A DNA stretch of 64,000 nucleotides from Rhodococcus sp. P-2 (GCF_016598535.1 NZ_CP066779.1:1054001-1118000), one strand, 5' to 3'. Positions 16,863 through 25,625 are shown, counted from the first letter of the stretch. Notes: generated by a model from the sequence alone, not told the origin. Translations and numbers: made by a program.

Positions 16863-16893
16863 ATAGAAAAAGAGGAAAGATCGAAGGGTTCCG

Positions 16894-17388
16894 ATGACCG
16901 ACACCAGCCATACCGTTGCACCGGACGAGAGCCGCCATTATGTCGAGCGACTCTCACTCGTACTGAGCGACATGGGTTTTCCGCCGATGCCCGCCCGCGT
17001 CTGGGCCGCATTGATGACCAGCGAGACGCCCTCGTCCACGCCAGGAGATCTCGGATCTCGGTTGGGCGTGAGCCCCGCCGCCATTTCCGGTGCCGTCAGA
17101 TACCTCCAGCAAGTCGGGTTGATCGAGCGTGTGGCCGTCCCCGGATCGAGGCGTCAGCACTACTGCGTCAGCGTCGACATGTGGGCCGACGCGTTTGTCA
17201 CGAAACAGTCCTCGCTCTACCAGGTCTCGGCAGTGGCGGACGAGGGCATTCGGGTCCTCGGTGAAGGAACGACGGCCGGCGATCGTATGGCAGATCTGCG
17301 CGACTTCTTCGACTTCATGGCCGCGGAAATGCCGCGCATGCTCGCGGACTGGCGCTCCCGGCGAAAAGACCGGACACCTGGCAGGTAA
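16894..17388 (+). CDS. GbsR/MarR family transcriptional regulator
   Basis: 164 aa. Winged helix: ERLSLVLSDMGFPPMPARVW, then TPGDLGSRLGVSPAAISGAVRYLQQVGLIERV and the wing VPGSRRQHYCV. The length and the MPARVWAAL segment fit the GbsR-like group rather than classical MarR. It diverges from a drug-type ABC exporter and probably controls it. Start ATG at 16894, AAGGTTCC just upstream is a weak ribosome site. Confidence 0.85.
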   Translation: MTDTSHTVAPDESRHYVERLSLVLSDMGFPPMPARVWAALMTSETPSSTPGDLGSRLGVSPAAISGAVRYLQQVGLIERVAVPGSRRQHYCVSVDMWADAFVTKQSSLYQVSAVADEGIRVLGEGTTAGDRMADLRDFFDFMAAEMPRMLADWRSRRKDRTPGR

Positions 17389-17471
17389 CTTCAGGTTTAC
17401 CCGCAATTTCGGCGGGGTACCTCAATTCTCGTTCCAGCATGGTGAGGCGCGGTGTACTCGAGGAGTTGCTG

Positions 17472-18011
17472 ATGAAGCTGTCGATCAGGGGCGCGAACAC
17501 TTCACCGACTTCACCGTCAGTACGTACCGCTTCACCCGAGATCTGTGAACGATCGATTTCCTTGAACCGCACCGCCGCCGAGGCATTCGCCGGCGACCAC
17601 CGAGCGCTCGCGAAACTCCTGGCCCGCGTGCACCCTCGCGTCGTTCTCTACTATCGCGCCAGGCTCCTCGGGACGTCTGTAGCAACATTCGCCGACGATC
17701 TCGCCCATCAATGCACCCTGGACGTCGTCACACGAATGTCCGACACGATCTCCGCCGACACGCGCATCGAGACTTTCGCTTACGAGTTGGCCTCTCGACG
17801 GATTGCGTCAATTCCCCAGTCACACAACACCGACGGGCGATTCAAACGCCCGCGCCGCCTGACCGACGACCAACGTGAGGTTCTCATATTGCGAATCGCA
17901 GTGGGTCTGACTGCCGAGATGACCGCGTCGACTCTGCGCACGACTCGATCGAGAGTGCTGCTCGTACAGCATCAGGCACTGCGCGCCTGGACCGTCTCCG
18001 AGCGCAGCTAG
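17472..18011 (+). CDS. Sigma-70-like protein with C-terminal HTH
   Basis: 179 aa from the ATG at 17472, which has GAGGAG 7 nt upstream. The centre (AGDHRALAKLLARVHPRVVLYYRARL) resembles sigma region 2, and the C-terminus (RLTDDQREVLILRIAVGLTAEMTASTL, then RTTRSRVLLVQHQAL) is a clear region 4 helix-turn-helix. Region 2 is weak compared with active ECF sigmas, so it may be a divergent sigma factor or a sigma-like DNA-binding protein. Its 3' end overlaps the MnoR-like gene tail-to-tail by 4 nt. No anti-sigma gene is adjacent. Confidence 0.7.
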   Translation: MKLSIRGANTSPTSPSVRTASPEICERSISLNRTAAEAFAGDHRALAKLLARVHPRVVLYYRARLLGTSVATFADDLAHQCTLDVVTRMSDTISADTRIETFAYELASRRIASIPQSHNTDGRFKRPRRLTDDQREVLILRIAVGLTAEMTASTLRTTRSRVLLVQHQALRAWTVSERS

Positions 18012-18691
18012 ATCAGACCTTGCTTACTCGCGGCGTAGACAGCCTCTGCTCGACGGCTCACCTCGAGTTTGCGCATGATGTTGCTGACGTGAAACTTGAC
18101 GGTGGTCGGTGAGATGAACAATCGCTCGCCGATCTTGATGTTGGACAGACCGTTTGCGAGAAGCCGCAATACTTCCAGTTCGCGATCGGTCAACCGTTCC
18201 TTGGTTGCCGATTGCCCGTTGAGCGAACGGACGACAGCAGATGCGCTGCGAGAGTCGAACGCACTCTCACCCCGCGAGACCGCCCTGATCGCACGCACCA
18301 GTTCGGTGGTGTCGACATCCTTGACGACGTAGCCACGAGCGCCTGCGTGCACCGCTCGCACCACCAGCTGATCATCGAGAAAGGTGGTGAGAACCAACAG
18401 TCCCAGCCCGGGATGTGCCGAGGACAGCTGACCGCAGAGGGTCAGCCCCTCGTAATCGGAACTGGCGGAGAGTTTGAGATCCATCAGGACGATGTCCGGG
18501 CCGACCTTGTCGACCACCGCGAGCGCCTCGGCCAGGGACGACGCCTCCCCCACGATCTCGAGGTCGCTTTCGCGCTCGAGCACCGAGCGGAGTCCTTGCC
18601 GAAGTATCGCGTGGTCGTCGACCAGGACTATGCGAACCGAACTTTGAACCGGCGACGTTCCACGGGTGACAAGGGGACGAGCAGTGGTCAT
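18008..18691 (-). CDS. mnoR: LuxR-type response regulator, MnoR-like
   Basis: 227 aa. Receiver domain with acidic pair in VLVDDHAILRQG, phospho-acceptor Asp in DIVLMDLKLSAS, and conserved Lys in GYVVKDVD. The C-terminal NarL/LuxR HTH is LTDRELEVLRLLANGLSN then SPTTVKFHVSNIMRKLEVSRR. It overlaps the sensor kinase gene by ATGA. In M. smegmatis the MnoS/MnoR pair controls the NDMA-methanol dehydrogenase and an iron-type alcohol dehydrogenase, the same gene company seen here, so I assign it by architecture and neighbourhood. Confidence 0.75.
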   Translation of the reverse strand: MTTARPLVTRGTSPVQSSVRIVLVDDHAILRQGLRSVLERESDLEIVGEASSLAEALAVVDKVGPDIVLMDLKLSASSDYEGLTLCGQLSSAHPGLGLLVLTTFLDDQLVVRAVHAGARGYVVKDVDTTELVRAIRAVSRGESAFDSRSASAVVRSLNGQSATKERLTDRELEVLRLLANGLSNIKIGERLFISPTTVKFHVSNIMRKLEVSRRAEAVYAASKQGLI

Positions 18692-20088
18692 GATTCCTCG
18701 CTCTCGATTTCAGGTGTAGAGCAAAGGTTTTCCATGCCCGAGTCCAGCGGCGGCGCCTGCGGTAGCGGTAGTGGCAGTCGAACGAGAATCTGAATCCCAC
18801 CGATCCGTGCCCGCCGCACTTCCAACGCGCCACCCAACTCCGAGGTTCGCGCCTGCATGTTCGCCAGTCCGCGGTGGCGACCGTCGACATCGTTGGTGGC
18901 TGCGAGTTTGAGGATCAGACGCATTCGCGCGGGGTCGCCGTCACCGTCGTCGGAGACCGACAGCAACACGGAGTCCGCGCGATAGGTCAGACGAAGCACC
19001 GCCCGATTCGCATGAGCATGAACCGCTGCGTTGAACAGGGCTTCTCCGGCAATCCGGAGAAGGGCATGTTCGGCATCGCCCGGAAGCTCCGTCGGGGTAC
19101 CGCCGACGCGAACGCTGACCGCCAACTCGTCCGGCATGTGAACCACGCCGAGTTGCTCGAGCATCTCGGGCAGCGACGTCCGGTCCGCGTCCGAGGAATG
19201 ATTGAGAGCGTAGATCGCCGAGCGAAGCTGCTCGACCGCACGCCTGGTCAAATCCTTGGCCAAGTCCAGTCTTTCACTGCGTTCCGCCTCCGGGATGTCG
19301 CTGCGGCAGACCTCGATCTGCATGCCGGCCGACAACACGGCCTGTGTCACGCTGTCGTGAAGTTCGCGGGCGATCCGGTGCCGTTCGTCGTCGACCACCT
19401 GATGCCGGTGCGCCACACCGAGTTGACGCTGCGTGGACTCCAATTCGCTGTTGCGCACCGCGAGGTCGGCTGCAGTGCGATTTGCCTCCGCGTACGCATC
19501 TTCGGCTCGTTCGAGCAATAGTTGTCCGCGCTGATAGAGCGCCGAGTTCTGCAGAGCCACGGCAGTTTGGCTGGCCAAAATGCTCAGCACGGCTCCGTCC
19601 GTCGTGTCGAGCGTCCGGTTGGCCGGTGTCCAGGCTGCAAAGGCTCCGACCACGCCGCCGCCGAGCACGATAGGCACAAACGCATAGTGTGCGTCGATCA
19701 CCGAGTTGGACTCGATTCTCCCGTACCGGATGTCGTCAAGGCATTCGACGACGTCCTCCGGAAGCGGTGGTCCCTCCACGTTGTCGACCAGGAACGGCGT
19801 CGCATCCGGACCGAGAACCAATCGGCGTGGCCCGGCGTCCGGCAAGGTCCCGTCGGCCAAGGCGAACACTATCCAGTTGGCACTCAGATGAGCGCGGGCA
19901 GCTTCCGCGACCGCGCAGACCAGGGTTTCCGGCCCTTCGACGGTTCGCACCAAAGCCCGCGAGATCAACTCCAACGCATGTACGACGCGTTCGAGGCGCT
20001 CCGCCGCACCGCGATACTGCGGATAGAACGAACTCTTCCCCGACCGTAATCCGGTGAGCCTGGACAGGTCCGCGGTCATCGTCCGCAC
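18688..20088 (-). CDS. mnoS: GAF-domain sensor histidine kinase, MnoS-like
   Basis: About 466 aa. A GAF-like sensory half (about residues 35-190), a short coiled linker with many Arg/Glu, then the HisKA_3 box RHRIARELHDSVTQAVLSAG and a HATPase_c domain ending in GDGDPARMRLI and GLANMQARTSELGG. No membrane helices, so it senses a cytoplasmic signal. The GTG at 20088 is preferred because GAAGAAGAGG lies upstream; GTG 20121 and ATG 20079 are alternatives. It sits between the ErcA-like dehydrogenase and the response regulator in one operon. Confidence 0.75.
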   Translation of the reverse strand: MRTMTADLSRLTGLRSGKSSFYPQYRGAAERLERVVHALELISRALVRTVEGPETLVCAVAEAARAHLSANWIVFALADGTLPDAGPRRLVLGPDATPFLVDNVEGPPLPEDVVECLDDIRYGRIESNSVIDAHYAFVPIVLGGGVVGAFAAWTPANRTLDTTDGAVLSILASQTAVALQNSALYQRGQLLLERAEDAYAEANRTAADLAVRNSELESTQRQLGVAHRHQVVDDERHRIARELHDSVTQAVLSAGMQIEVCRSDIPEAERSERLDLAKDLTRRAVEQLRSAIYALNHSSDADRTSLPEMLEQLGVVHMPDELAVSVRVGGTPTELPGDAEHALLRIAGEALFNAAVHAHANRAVLRLTYRADSVLLSVSDDGDGDPARMRLILKLAATNDVDGRHRGLANMQARTSELGGALEVRRARIGGIQILVRLPLPLPQAPPLDSGMENLCSTPEIESEES

Positions 20089-20110
20089 CGATTCACAACG
20101 CACCTCTTCT

Positions 20111-21316
20111 TCACAAGGCACCTCGGAACAACGCCACCATCTGCTCCTGCGTCGCTTCCCTGGGATTGGTGGACATGCAGGCGTCGAGCAACGCGAAGCT
20201 GGCGAGCCTGCTCAGATCTTCCTCGCGAACACCCAACTCCCCCAGACCCTTCGGCACGCCGACCTCGCGTGCGAGCCGTTCGACCCGGTCGGCCACTGCC
20301 AGCGCAGCTTCCTCCGGTGTGCCGCGCTGCTCGGGAAGACTCAACGCCGCAGCGATGGCAACGAAGGGGGCGGCGTCCGTCGTGGAATTGAACCGGATGA
20401 CGTGGGGCAACAGAATCCCGTTGATGACGCCGTGCGGCAGGTCGAGCATGCCGCCCACCTGATGACTCATGGCGTGCGCGGCGCCGAGTATCGCGTTGGT
20501 GAACGCCAACCCGGCCTCGAGGCTGGCCTGCGCCATCACCGACCGCGCTTCCATCTCCATCGGGTCCTGGATCGTGTGCACCAGATTCTCCGTCACGAGG
20601 CCGACAGCGCGGAGCGCGTGATGATCGGTCAACGGATTGTGCGCCAGCGATACGAAGGCTTCGATTCCGTGCGTCAGTGCGTCCAATCCTGTTGCCGCAT
20701 TGAGCCACTCGGGCATCGTCGTGAGCAACCGCGGATCGATGACCGTTACATCTGGCACCAGCGCCCGGCCGATGATGGTGATCTTGGTGCCGCGGGTCGT
20801 GTCCGTGACGATGCAGAACTGCGACACGTCCGCACCGGTGCCGGACGTGGTGGGAACCATCACCAACGGCGGGATCGGTTTTGTCGCCTGATCGACGCCT
20901 TCGTAGTCGAGGATGTTGCCGCCGTTGGCAGCGAGGACGGCGACACCTTTAGCCGCGTCGATGACGGAACCGCCGCCGAGCGCGATGATGACGTCACACT
21001 CGCCTTCCTGGTACACCTCGAATCCGGCCGCGATCTCGAAGTCCTTGGGGTTGGGCGTCAGCCCTGACCACACCGTCGCGGTCAATCCCTGCTCCGTGAG
21101 ATGGTCCTCGAGTTCGCTGACCCATCCCGCGTCGATCAAGCCGGGATCGGTGACCAGAAACGGGCGGAACCCGCCGAACCGCAGAGTCGCGTGTGCTGCC
21201 TCGACCAGGGAACCGATACCGAAGACGATCTCGGGGGCGTGAAATTTGACCAGTCGAGCAGCAGTGCCGCGGCGATGAACACCGTGGTTCACAGCATCCG
21301 GATATGCCACGGACAC
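20111..21316 (-). CDS. ErcA-like iron-containing alcohol dehydrogenase
   Basis: 401 aa from a GTG at 21316 preceded by GAGAGGAGAG. Group III Fe-ADH: NAD motif GGGSVIDAAKG, then GLDALTHGIEAFVS and AAHAMSHQVGGMLDLPHG, which carry the Asp and His metal ligands. Relatives include ErcA, an ADH-like protein with a regulatory role in Pseudomonas alcohol oxidation, and the 1,3-propanediol dehydrogenase-like gene next to mnoSR in M. smegmatis. First gene of the operon with the sensor kinase and response regulator. Whether it is an enzyme, a signal protein or both is open; it may use mycofactocin. Confidence 0.85.
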   Translation of the reverse strand: MSVAYPDAVNHGVHRRGTAARLVKFHAPEIVFGIGSLVEAAHATLRFGGFRPFLVTDPGLIDAGWVSELEDHLTEQGLTATVWSGLTPNPKDFEIAAGFEVYQEGECDVIIALGGGSVIDAAKGVAVLAANGGNILDYEGVDQATKPIPPLVMVPTTSGTGADVSQFCIVTDTTRGTKITIIGRALVPDVTVIDPRLLTTMPEWLNAATGLDALTHGIEAFVSLAHNPLTDHHALRAVGLVTENLVHTIQDPMEMEARSVMAQASLEAGLAFTNAILGAAHAMSHQVGGMLDLPHGVINGILLPHVIRFNSTTDAAPFVAIAAALSLPEQRGTPEEAALAVADRVERLAREVGVPKGLGELGVREEDLSRLASFALLDACMSTNPREATQEQMVALFRGAL

Positions 21317-21484
21317 GACCCCACTCTCCTCTCGCTGCCCTGAGATCTCCGCTCGGGACTTTCCGTCCGTCGCTCTCAGTGCATCAGCTCTCACGTGCAC
21401 CAACAGGTGTGATTCACCTTACAATCGCTGGCCCCGAGCCTACGCGGACGTCAGTCGCCGCACACCCACCGAAGGAGAGGCGCC

Positions 21485-21506
21485 TACCTACCCGTTCGGG
21501 CAGGTA
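21485..21506 (-). promoter_or_regulatory. Dyad shared with the mno promoter, copy 1
   Basis: TACCTACCCG-TT-CGGGCAGGTA: 10-bp arms with a single mismatch. Its CCCGTTCGGGCAGGT (21491-21505) is identical to a sequence upstream of mno. It lies about 170 bp before the ErcA-like ADH start. Candidate activator site for the MnoR-like regulator. Confidence 0.6.
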
Positions 21507-21600
21507 CACATCGCCGAAAAATAGATGGCGCGGCGATCGGGTCGCGTTGTACTTTCGGTTGCGGCCAGAGCGGTCCGCAATACCGATCCAGAAGGTGTTT

Positions 21601-21669
21601 ATGACCCAGCCCGCGCCGAGCGCGCCTCCCGCCTTTGCACAGTCCGCGACCTCGACCCTCACCTGCTGA
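21601..21669 (+). CDS. 22-codon upstream frame before the RNHCP genes
   Basis: ATG at 21601 (MTQPAPSAPPAFAQS, ending in TSTLTC) with GAAGGTG upstream, terminating 80 nt before the first RNHCP gene. It is Ala/Pro/Ser/Thr-rich, with a single Cys as the last residue. It could be a leader peptide for the RNHCP transcript or chance; nothing in the family literature identifies it. Confidence 0.3.
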   Translation: MTQPAPSAPPAFAQSATSTLTC

Positions 21670-21749
21670 TCCCCGAGACGACGGACTGACAGCGCGAGGC
21701 CCCTCGGCCTGCTCCTACCTGCCTTGTTCACTCAGCTAGGAGTTCTCCA

Positions 21750-22112
21750 GTGCCTCAATCACACAATTCCATCTCGAAAACCGACACCTTCTCCTGCGTA
21801 CAGTGCGGACTCACCGTCATGACGTACGGCCCCGAGGGCGATCGCCGAAACCATTGCCCCAGTTGCCTGCATTCCTTACACCTGTTCGACCAGGTGGACG
21901 GTGGGCCGTCAGACTGCGGCATGCGCATGGCTCCCATTTCGATCGCTGTGCTGCGCAGTGGCGATTGGATGATCATCCACCGCTGGGCACAGTGCCTCGA
22001 GCTCACCTCCAACCCCGTCAGCCGAGACGACAACCAGTTGTTGTTGATGAGAATGGCAGTGCGTCCTCTCACGCAACCGCCCTTCCCGCTCGAAGCCTTC
22101 GGCGACCTGTGA
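21750..22112 (+). CDS. RNHCP domain-containing protein (first copy)
   Basis: 120-aa small zinc-ribbon-like protein. FSCVQCGLTV, the family signature RNHCPSCLHSLH, then GGPSDCGMRMAPISIAVLRSGDW give four or five ordered cysteines likely to bind zinc. GTG start with CTAGGAG at good spacing. The RNHCP family is common in actinobacteria and unstudied. It is followed 14 nt later by a second RNHCP gene, so they are co-transcribed. Confidence 0.85.
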   Translation: MPQSHNSISKTDTFSCVQCGLTVMTYGPEGDRRNHCPSCLHSLHLFDQVDGGPSDCGMRMAPISIAVLRSGDWMIIHRWAQCLELTSNPVSRDDNQLLLMRMAVRPLTQPPFPLEAFGDL

Positions 22113-22126
22113 GGGGTGAACCGCAG

Positions 22127-22546
22127 ATGCCACGTAGGAACCCCACCACCCGGTCCCGGCGGACACCGCAACGCACCAAACACGTATTACACGGAACAGG
22201 TGGCGAGCACGGATCGAGTTTCCGTTGTCTCACATGCCGTTTGGACATCTCCACCGAGGCGCCGGGTACCGCTCATCGGAACCACTGCCCGAACTGCCTG
22301 GCCAGCCGTCACGTGGATGGTCGCGTTCCGGGCGACCGAGCACAACAGTGCAGAGGTGCCATGGCGGCGCTGTGCTTGTCGGTCCGGCGAGACGGTGAAT
22401 GGATGCTCGTTCACCAGTGCGTCGAGTGCAATACGTTGAAAGTCAACAGGATCGCCGGCGACGACAACGCCTTGGTCCTGCTGCGCTTGGCGCTACGCCC
22501 GTTGGCGGATCCCCGACTGGGCTCGCGAGCATTGCTAGCACTCTGA
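22127..22546 (+). CDS. RNHCP domain-containing protein (second copy)
   Basis: 139 aa with a basic N-terminal tail (MPRRNPTTRSRRTPQRTK) and then the same core as its neighbour: FRCLTCRLDIS, HRNHCPNCLASRH, QQCRGAMAALCLSVRRDGEW and HQCVECNTLKVNRIAGDDN. The basic tail suggests nucleic-acid contact. The ATG at 22127 with GAGGGG upstream is preferred. Its 3' end overlaps by 12 nt the end of a convergent small membrane protein gene. Confidence 0.83.
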   Translation: MPRRNPTTRSRRTPQRTKHVLHGTGGEHGSSFRCLTCRLDISTEAPGTAHRNHCPNCLASRHVDGRVPGDRAQQCRGAMAALCLSVRRDGEWMLVHQCVECNTLKVNRIAGDDNALVLLRLALRPLADPRLGSRALLAL

Positions 22547-22882
22547 TCGATCGCCCGGCGTAATCGTGCGGTCCTGCGCGCGATTACGCCGGGCGAACAC
22601 CACGAACACGATCCCGGCAAGCAAGCCGACTGCTGTCGGACCGAGAACCAATCCCGAATACAGCCACGGGGCAGGCTCTGCCGGAACGAGGTCTATGAAA
22701 TCAGGTCCGGTGAACGTCGGGTCGGAAAACGGTTCCCGATAGGATCCGCCGGTCAGAATGTGAGGTGATGCCAACGAGTTCCACCACCACTGAAACACGC
22801 CGAGCGCCACCAGCCCGCACACGGCGCCGAGCACGGTCAGTGCCGCGATCGGTCGCCAGATCGATCCCCTGATTTCAGACAT
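22535..22882 (-). CDS. Small membrane protein, two predicted helices
   Basis: 115 aa. Helix 1 is about residues 10-33 (IAALTVLGAVCGLVALGVF), helix 2 about 72-95 (LYSGLVLGPTAVGLLAGIVFVVFA), with an extracytoplasmic loop between and a basic C-terminal tail. No family recognised. It is 54 nt downstream of the VWA gene on the same strand and could be the last gene of the mno-moxR-VWA unit. Confidence 0.65.
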   Translation of the reverse strand: MSEIRGSIWRPIAALTVLGAVCGLVALGVFQWWWNSLASPHILTGGSYREPFSDPTFTGPDFIDLVPAEPAPWLYSGLVLGPTAVGLLAGIVFVVFARRNRAQDRTITPGDRSEC

Positions 22883-22936
22883 GAGATCAAACTAGTTCAC
22901 GACAGATCGCAGTGATATCAGTGAAGTGCAGTGACA

Positions 22937-24460
22937 TCAGTGAAGTGCATGCCCTAGTTCGGCCGCCTTTGCCATCAGTTGCGCGGCATCTCGGGCAACG
23001 ACAACCTCGTCGCAGATCTCCGAATACTCCGGCATCGCGCACGACGCCTGGTTCCAGTAGCGCTGTGGTTCCGGCGTGATCCAAGCCAGACGGTGGACCT
23101 TGCGTCGCACCTCTTCCAGCTTGTCCACCTGCGGGGGCAACCCGTTGCACCGACCGTCGCCCACGATGATGACGGAAGTCCTCGAGTTCAAGGTGTTTCC
23201 GTGTTCGTCCAACAATTCGGTGAGCACCCGCCCGTAGTCGCTGCTGGCTTCCAGATCCAGGCCCGGGTGTGCGAGCACCGCTGCCAATGCACCGTCACCA
23301 CTACTGGCGAGCAGGGTGTCGGTCACGTCGACCGGACGATCGACGAACGCGAGAACTTCACAACGATCAGCCCGGCGATGCATTGCCTGAGCCAAGCGCA
23401 GAGTGAACGCGGTGATGGGGCGCACGGACAGCGACACGTCTGCGATCAAAAGCAGTCGGACTCGATCGGGGCGAGGAGCTTTCACGACCAGATGGAAAGG
23501 TATCCCGTCAGTGCGCAGGCTCGAACGCACCGTGCGTCGCATGTCGAGATGTCCTCGAGAGCGCTCCCGAGGACGAGGCCTGGACGGTCCTCTCATCCTC
23601 CGAAGCACCTCGTGGCACGCGAGTTCGATGTCGTTGTGCGTTGCGCCTGCAGCAGATTCACTGTCGGGCGCGTCGGGAGCGGATTCGGCGAGTGCAGCGG
23701 CCGAGAGCGCTTGTACGAACGCTTCGACCGCCTCGACGAGCCGGTTCAATTGTGCTTGCGTGAGTGGCCCGTCGTCGGAGACGTCCGCATACGCTTTGCT
23801 CGGGTCGTAGGCATCCAACCAGGCGAGGATCGACGTCGGATCGTCCCACGACAACGAGCCGACCACTGCTGCAGCAACACTGGTGCTCAGGTCACCGACC
23901 ACTGCCGACGCGGCACGATCAACGTCGACCGTGTAACTGACTCCCCGCCGGCCTGTCTCCGAACCGGTATCGACCGACAGTTCCGCATCGCTGGATGTCA
24001 TCGATACATCGTCGTCGTCCTTGTGCGGGTTGAACCCCTTCTCCGCCTCCGGAGTGTCGAAGTAGTCGCCGACCTCGGCTGCACGCTCGTTGTACTCGGC
24101 ATACCGGCCTACTTCTTGATCCTCGTCGATCCCGAGGGCGGTGGGCAGACCGTCCGCCACTTCGGCTCGCGACGCCATCCGCTCGGCGTGGGCCTTCTCC
24201 GCAGGCGGCCGGAACAACGCATCGAACGCCCGCTCGAAACCGGCCTGCTCGTGAGAGTACTTGGCGCACACTGCCCGAAGGCAGGCTCGTAACGTCTCAC
24301 GATCCGAAGCGCCCACCATCGCGAGCACACGCCGAACTTCGATGACCTCGGCCGGTGACGCGGAAACTCCGGCCGCCCTCAACAATCGGCCGAAACTCGC
24401 GGACACCACGTCGAGGACAAACGACGGCTGCCACACGGCGAGGCCACCGAGCGTCGTCAT
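22937..24460 (-). CDS. CoxE-like VWA domain protein
   Basis: 507 aa. The N-terminal 300 residues are acidic and helical; the C-terminal third is a VWA domain with MIDAS start DVSLS (IADVSLSVRPITAF), conserved TLNSRTSVIIVGDGR, and a last helix DAAQLMAKAAELGHAL. VWA-MoxR pairs act as metal-insertion or activation chaperones. The start overlaps the moxR-like stop by ATGA. The position two genes after mno suggests it helps assemble the methanol dehydrogenase. Confidence 0.85.
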   Translation of the reverse strand: MTTLGGLAVWQPSFVLDVVSASFGRLLRAAGVSASPAEVIEVRRVLAMVGASDRETLRACLRAVCAKYSHEQAGFERAFDALFRPPAEKAHAERMASRAEVADGLPTALGIDEDQEVGRYAEYNERAAEVGDYFDTPEAEKGFNPHKDDDDVSMTSSDAELSVDTGSETGRRGVSYTVDVDRAASAVVGDLSTSVAAAVVGSLSWDDPTSILAWLDAYDPSKAYADVSDDGPLTQAQLNRLVEAVEAFVQALSAAALAESAPDAPDSESAAGATHNDIELACHEVLRRMRGPSRPRPRERSRGHLDMRRTVRSSLRTDGIPFHLVVKAPRPDRVRLLLIADVSLSVRPITAFTLRLAQAMHRRADRCEVLAFVDRPVDVTDTLLASSGDGALAAVLAHPGLDLEASSDYGRVLTELLDEHGNTLNSRTSVIIVGDGRCNGLPPQVDKLEEVRRKVHRLAWITPEPQRYWNQASCAMPEYSEICDEVVVARDAAQLMAKAAELGHALH

Positions 24461-25539
24461 CGCGTCGAACGGATTCCGCTGCCGCCGCGGATTCCCTGTT
24501 GATGGGGGTCTCGTCCACCGGTCCCCCGGAACACGGCCGTCGTCGTGTTGGCGGGTTTGCTTGCCACCGTTGCTCGCTCGATCGGCTCACCACCGTCACG
24601 CGACGGAGATTCGAGAAGCTTTCCGTCGAATCGTTCCTTGGCCAGCGTCACATCCGACGAGTACTTGAGCAACGCCGTGAGCAGGATGTCGCGCACCTTG
24701 GCGTCGGAAGCGGTGTCGAATCCACTGGCCGCAAGGACGGTTGCCGCCCTGGCTGCGTCGATGACCTCCGAGATGGAGGGACTTTTGCGCAGCGGGAGGT
24801 CACGCAGGATGCGAGCCAATTCGACAACCTCGGTGGCAGTAGCGGCGTCCACTTCCGGCGCTCGGGCCGTGACGATCTCGCGTTCACGCTCCGACGTCGG
24901 ATAGCCGAGATGGTAATGCAGGCAACGACGCTTGAGCGCGGGCGAGAGTTCGCGAGTGTCGTTGGATGTCAGGATGACCCAGGGCTGCGAACGGGCCACG
25001 AACGTACCGACCTCGGGAATGGTGATCTGCTGTTCGGCGAGAATCTCGAGGAGCAACGCTTCCATCGATTCCTCGGTGCGGTCCACCTCGTCGACCAGAA
25101 GCACTACCGGCTCGGGTGAGAGGATCGCTTCGAGCAGCGGCCGCACGGACAGGAAGTTCTCGGAGTACAAACCGAAATCCTGATCGGCGAGAAACTTCGA
25201 CGCTTCGGCGACACTGTCGAATTCGGAAACCTGATCGCTGATCCGGTCGCGGAGCATCTGCACGTGCAGGAGTTGCTTCGCGTAGTCCCATTCGTACAGG
25301 GCGCGATTGTCGTCCAACCCTTCGTAGCACTGCAAGCGCACCAGCTTGCGTCCGCCGATCGCAGCCAGCGACTTCGCCAGTTCCGTCTTGCCGACACCCG
25401 CCGGCCCTTCGAGCAGGAGCGGACGCCCCAGCGCCGTCGCCAGATGAACGACTACCGCGAACTCGTCATCGGCAATATAGTCCTGCTCTCGCAGAGCATC
25501 TTTCACTTCGATTCCGCTGGAGAAACTGCGACCGGACAT
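24457..25539 (-). CDS. MoxR-family AAA+ ATPase
   Basis: 360 aa. Walker A GPAGVGKTELAKSL near residue 40, Walker B PVVLLVDEVDRTEE, sensor ILTSNDTRELSPALKRRC. The C-terminal 60 residues are low in conservation and Pro/Arg/Gly-rich. The ATG follows mno by 87 nt with a set of hairpins in between, and it overlaps the VWA gene. MoxR proteins were named for methanol dehydrogenase maturation in Gram-negatives; a similar job for the mycofactocin-dependent enzyme is the natural reading. Confidence 0.9.
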   Translation of the reverse strand: MSGRSFSSGIEVKDALREQDYIADDEFAVVVHLATALGRPLLLEGPAGVGKTELAKSLAAIGGRKLVRLQCYEGLDDNRALYEWDYAKQLLHVQMLRDRISDQVSEFDSVAEASKFLADQDFGLYSENFLSVRPLLEAILSPEPVVLLVDEVDRTEESMEALLLEILAEQQITIPEVGTFVARSQPWVILTSNDTRELSPALKRRCLHYHLGYPTSEREREIVTARAPEVDAATATEVVELARILRDLPLRKSPSISEVIDAARAATVLAASGFDTASDAKVRDILLTALLKYSSDVTLAKERFDGKLLESPSRDGGEPIERATVASKPANTTTAVFRGTGGRDPHQQGIRGGSGIRSTR

Positions 25540-25554
25540 GGAATACCTTTCGAT

Positions 25555-25623
25555 AGGGGCACAGCCCCTGTGCGCGGTTAGGGAGCCTCTGGACTCCTTA
25601 ACCGCGCACGGGGCCGAAGGCCC
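25555..25623 (-). terminator. Hairpin array between mno and the moxR-like gene
   Basis: Three stems occur in 69 nt. GGGCC-GAA-GGCCC at 25611-25623 follows the mno stop. A long stem pairs GTGCGCGGTTAGGGAG (25570-25585) with CTCCTTAACCGCGCAC (25594-25609), one mismatch. AGGGGC-ACA-GCCCCT is at 25555-25569. The GCCCC at 25564-25568 can also extend the long stem, so the last two structures compete. There is no long T-run; this looks like attenuation or mRNA processing that lowers moxR/VWA expression relative to mno. Confidence 0.6.
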
Positions 25624-25625
25624 TG

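Larger units (their letters stand above)
21317..21749. promoter_or_regulatory. 433-bp divergent control region between the ADH operon and RNHCP genes
   Basis: This gap holds the promoters for the leftward ADH-kinase-regulator operon and the rightward RNHCP genes. It contains a small AGGTG/CACCT hairpin (21405-21419), a 22-bp dyad at 21485-21506 also found upstream of mno, and a 22-codon frame at 21601-21669. No clear -35/-10 boxes can be assigned by eye. Confidence 0.6.
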
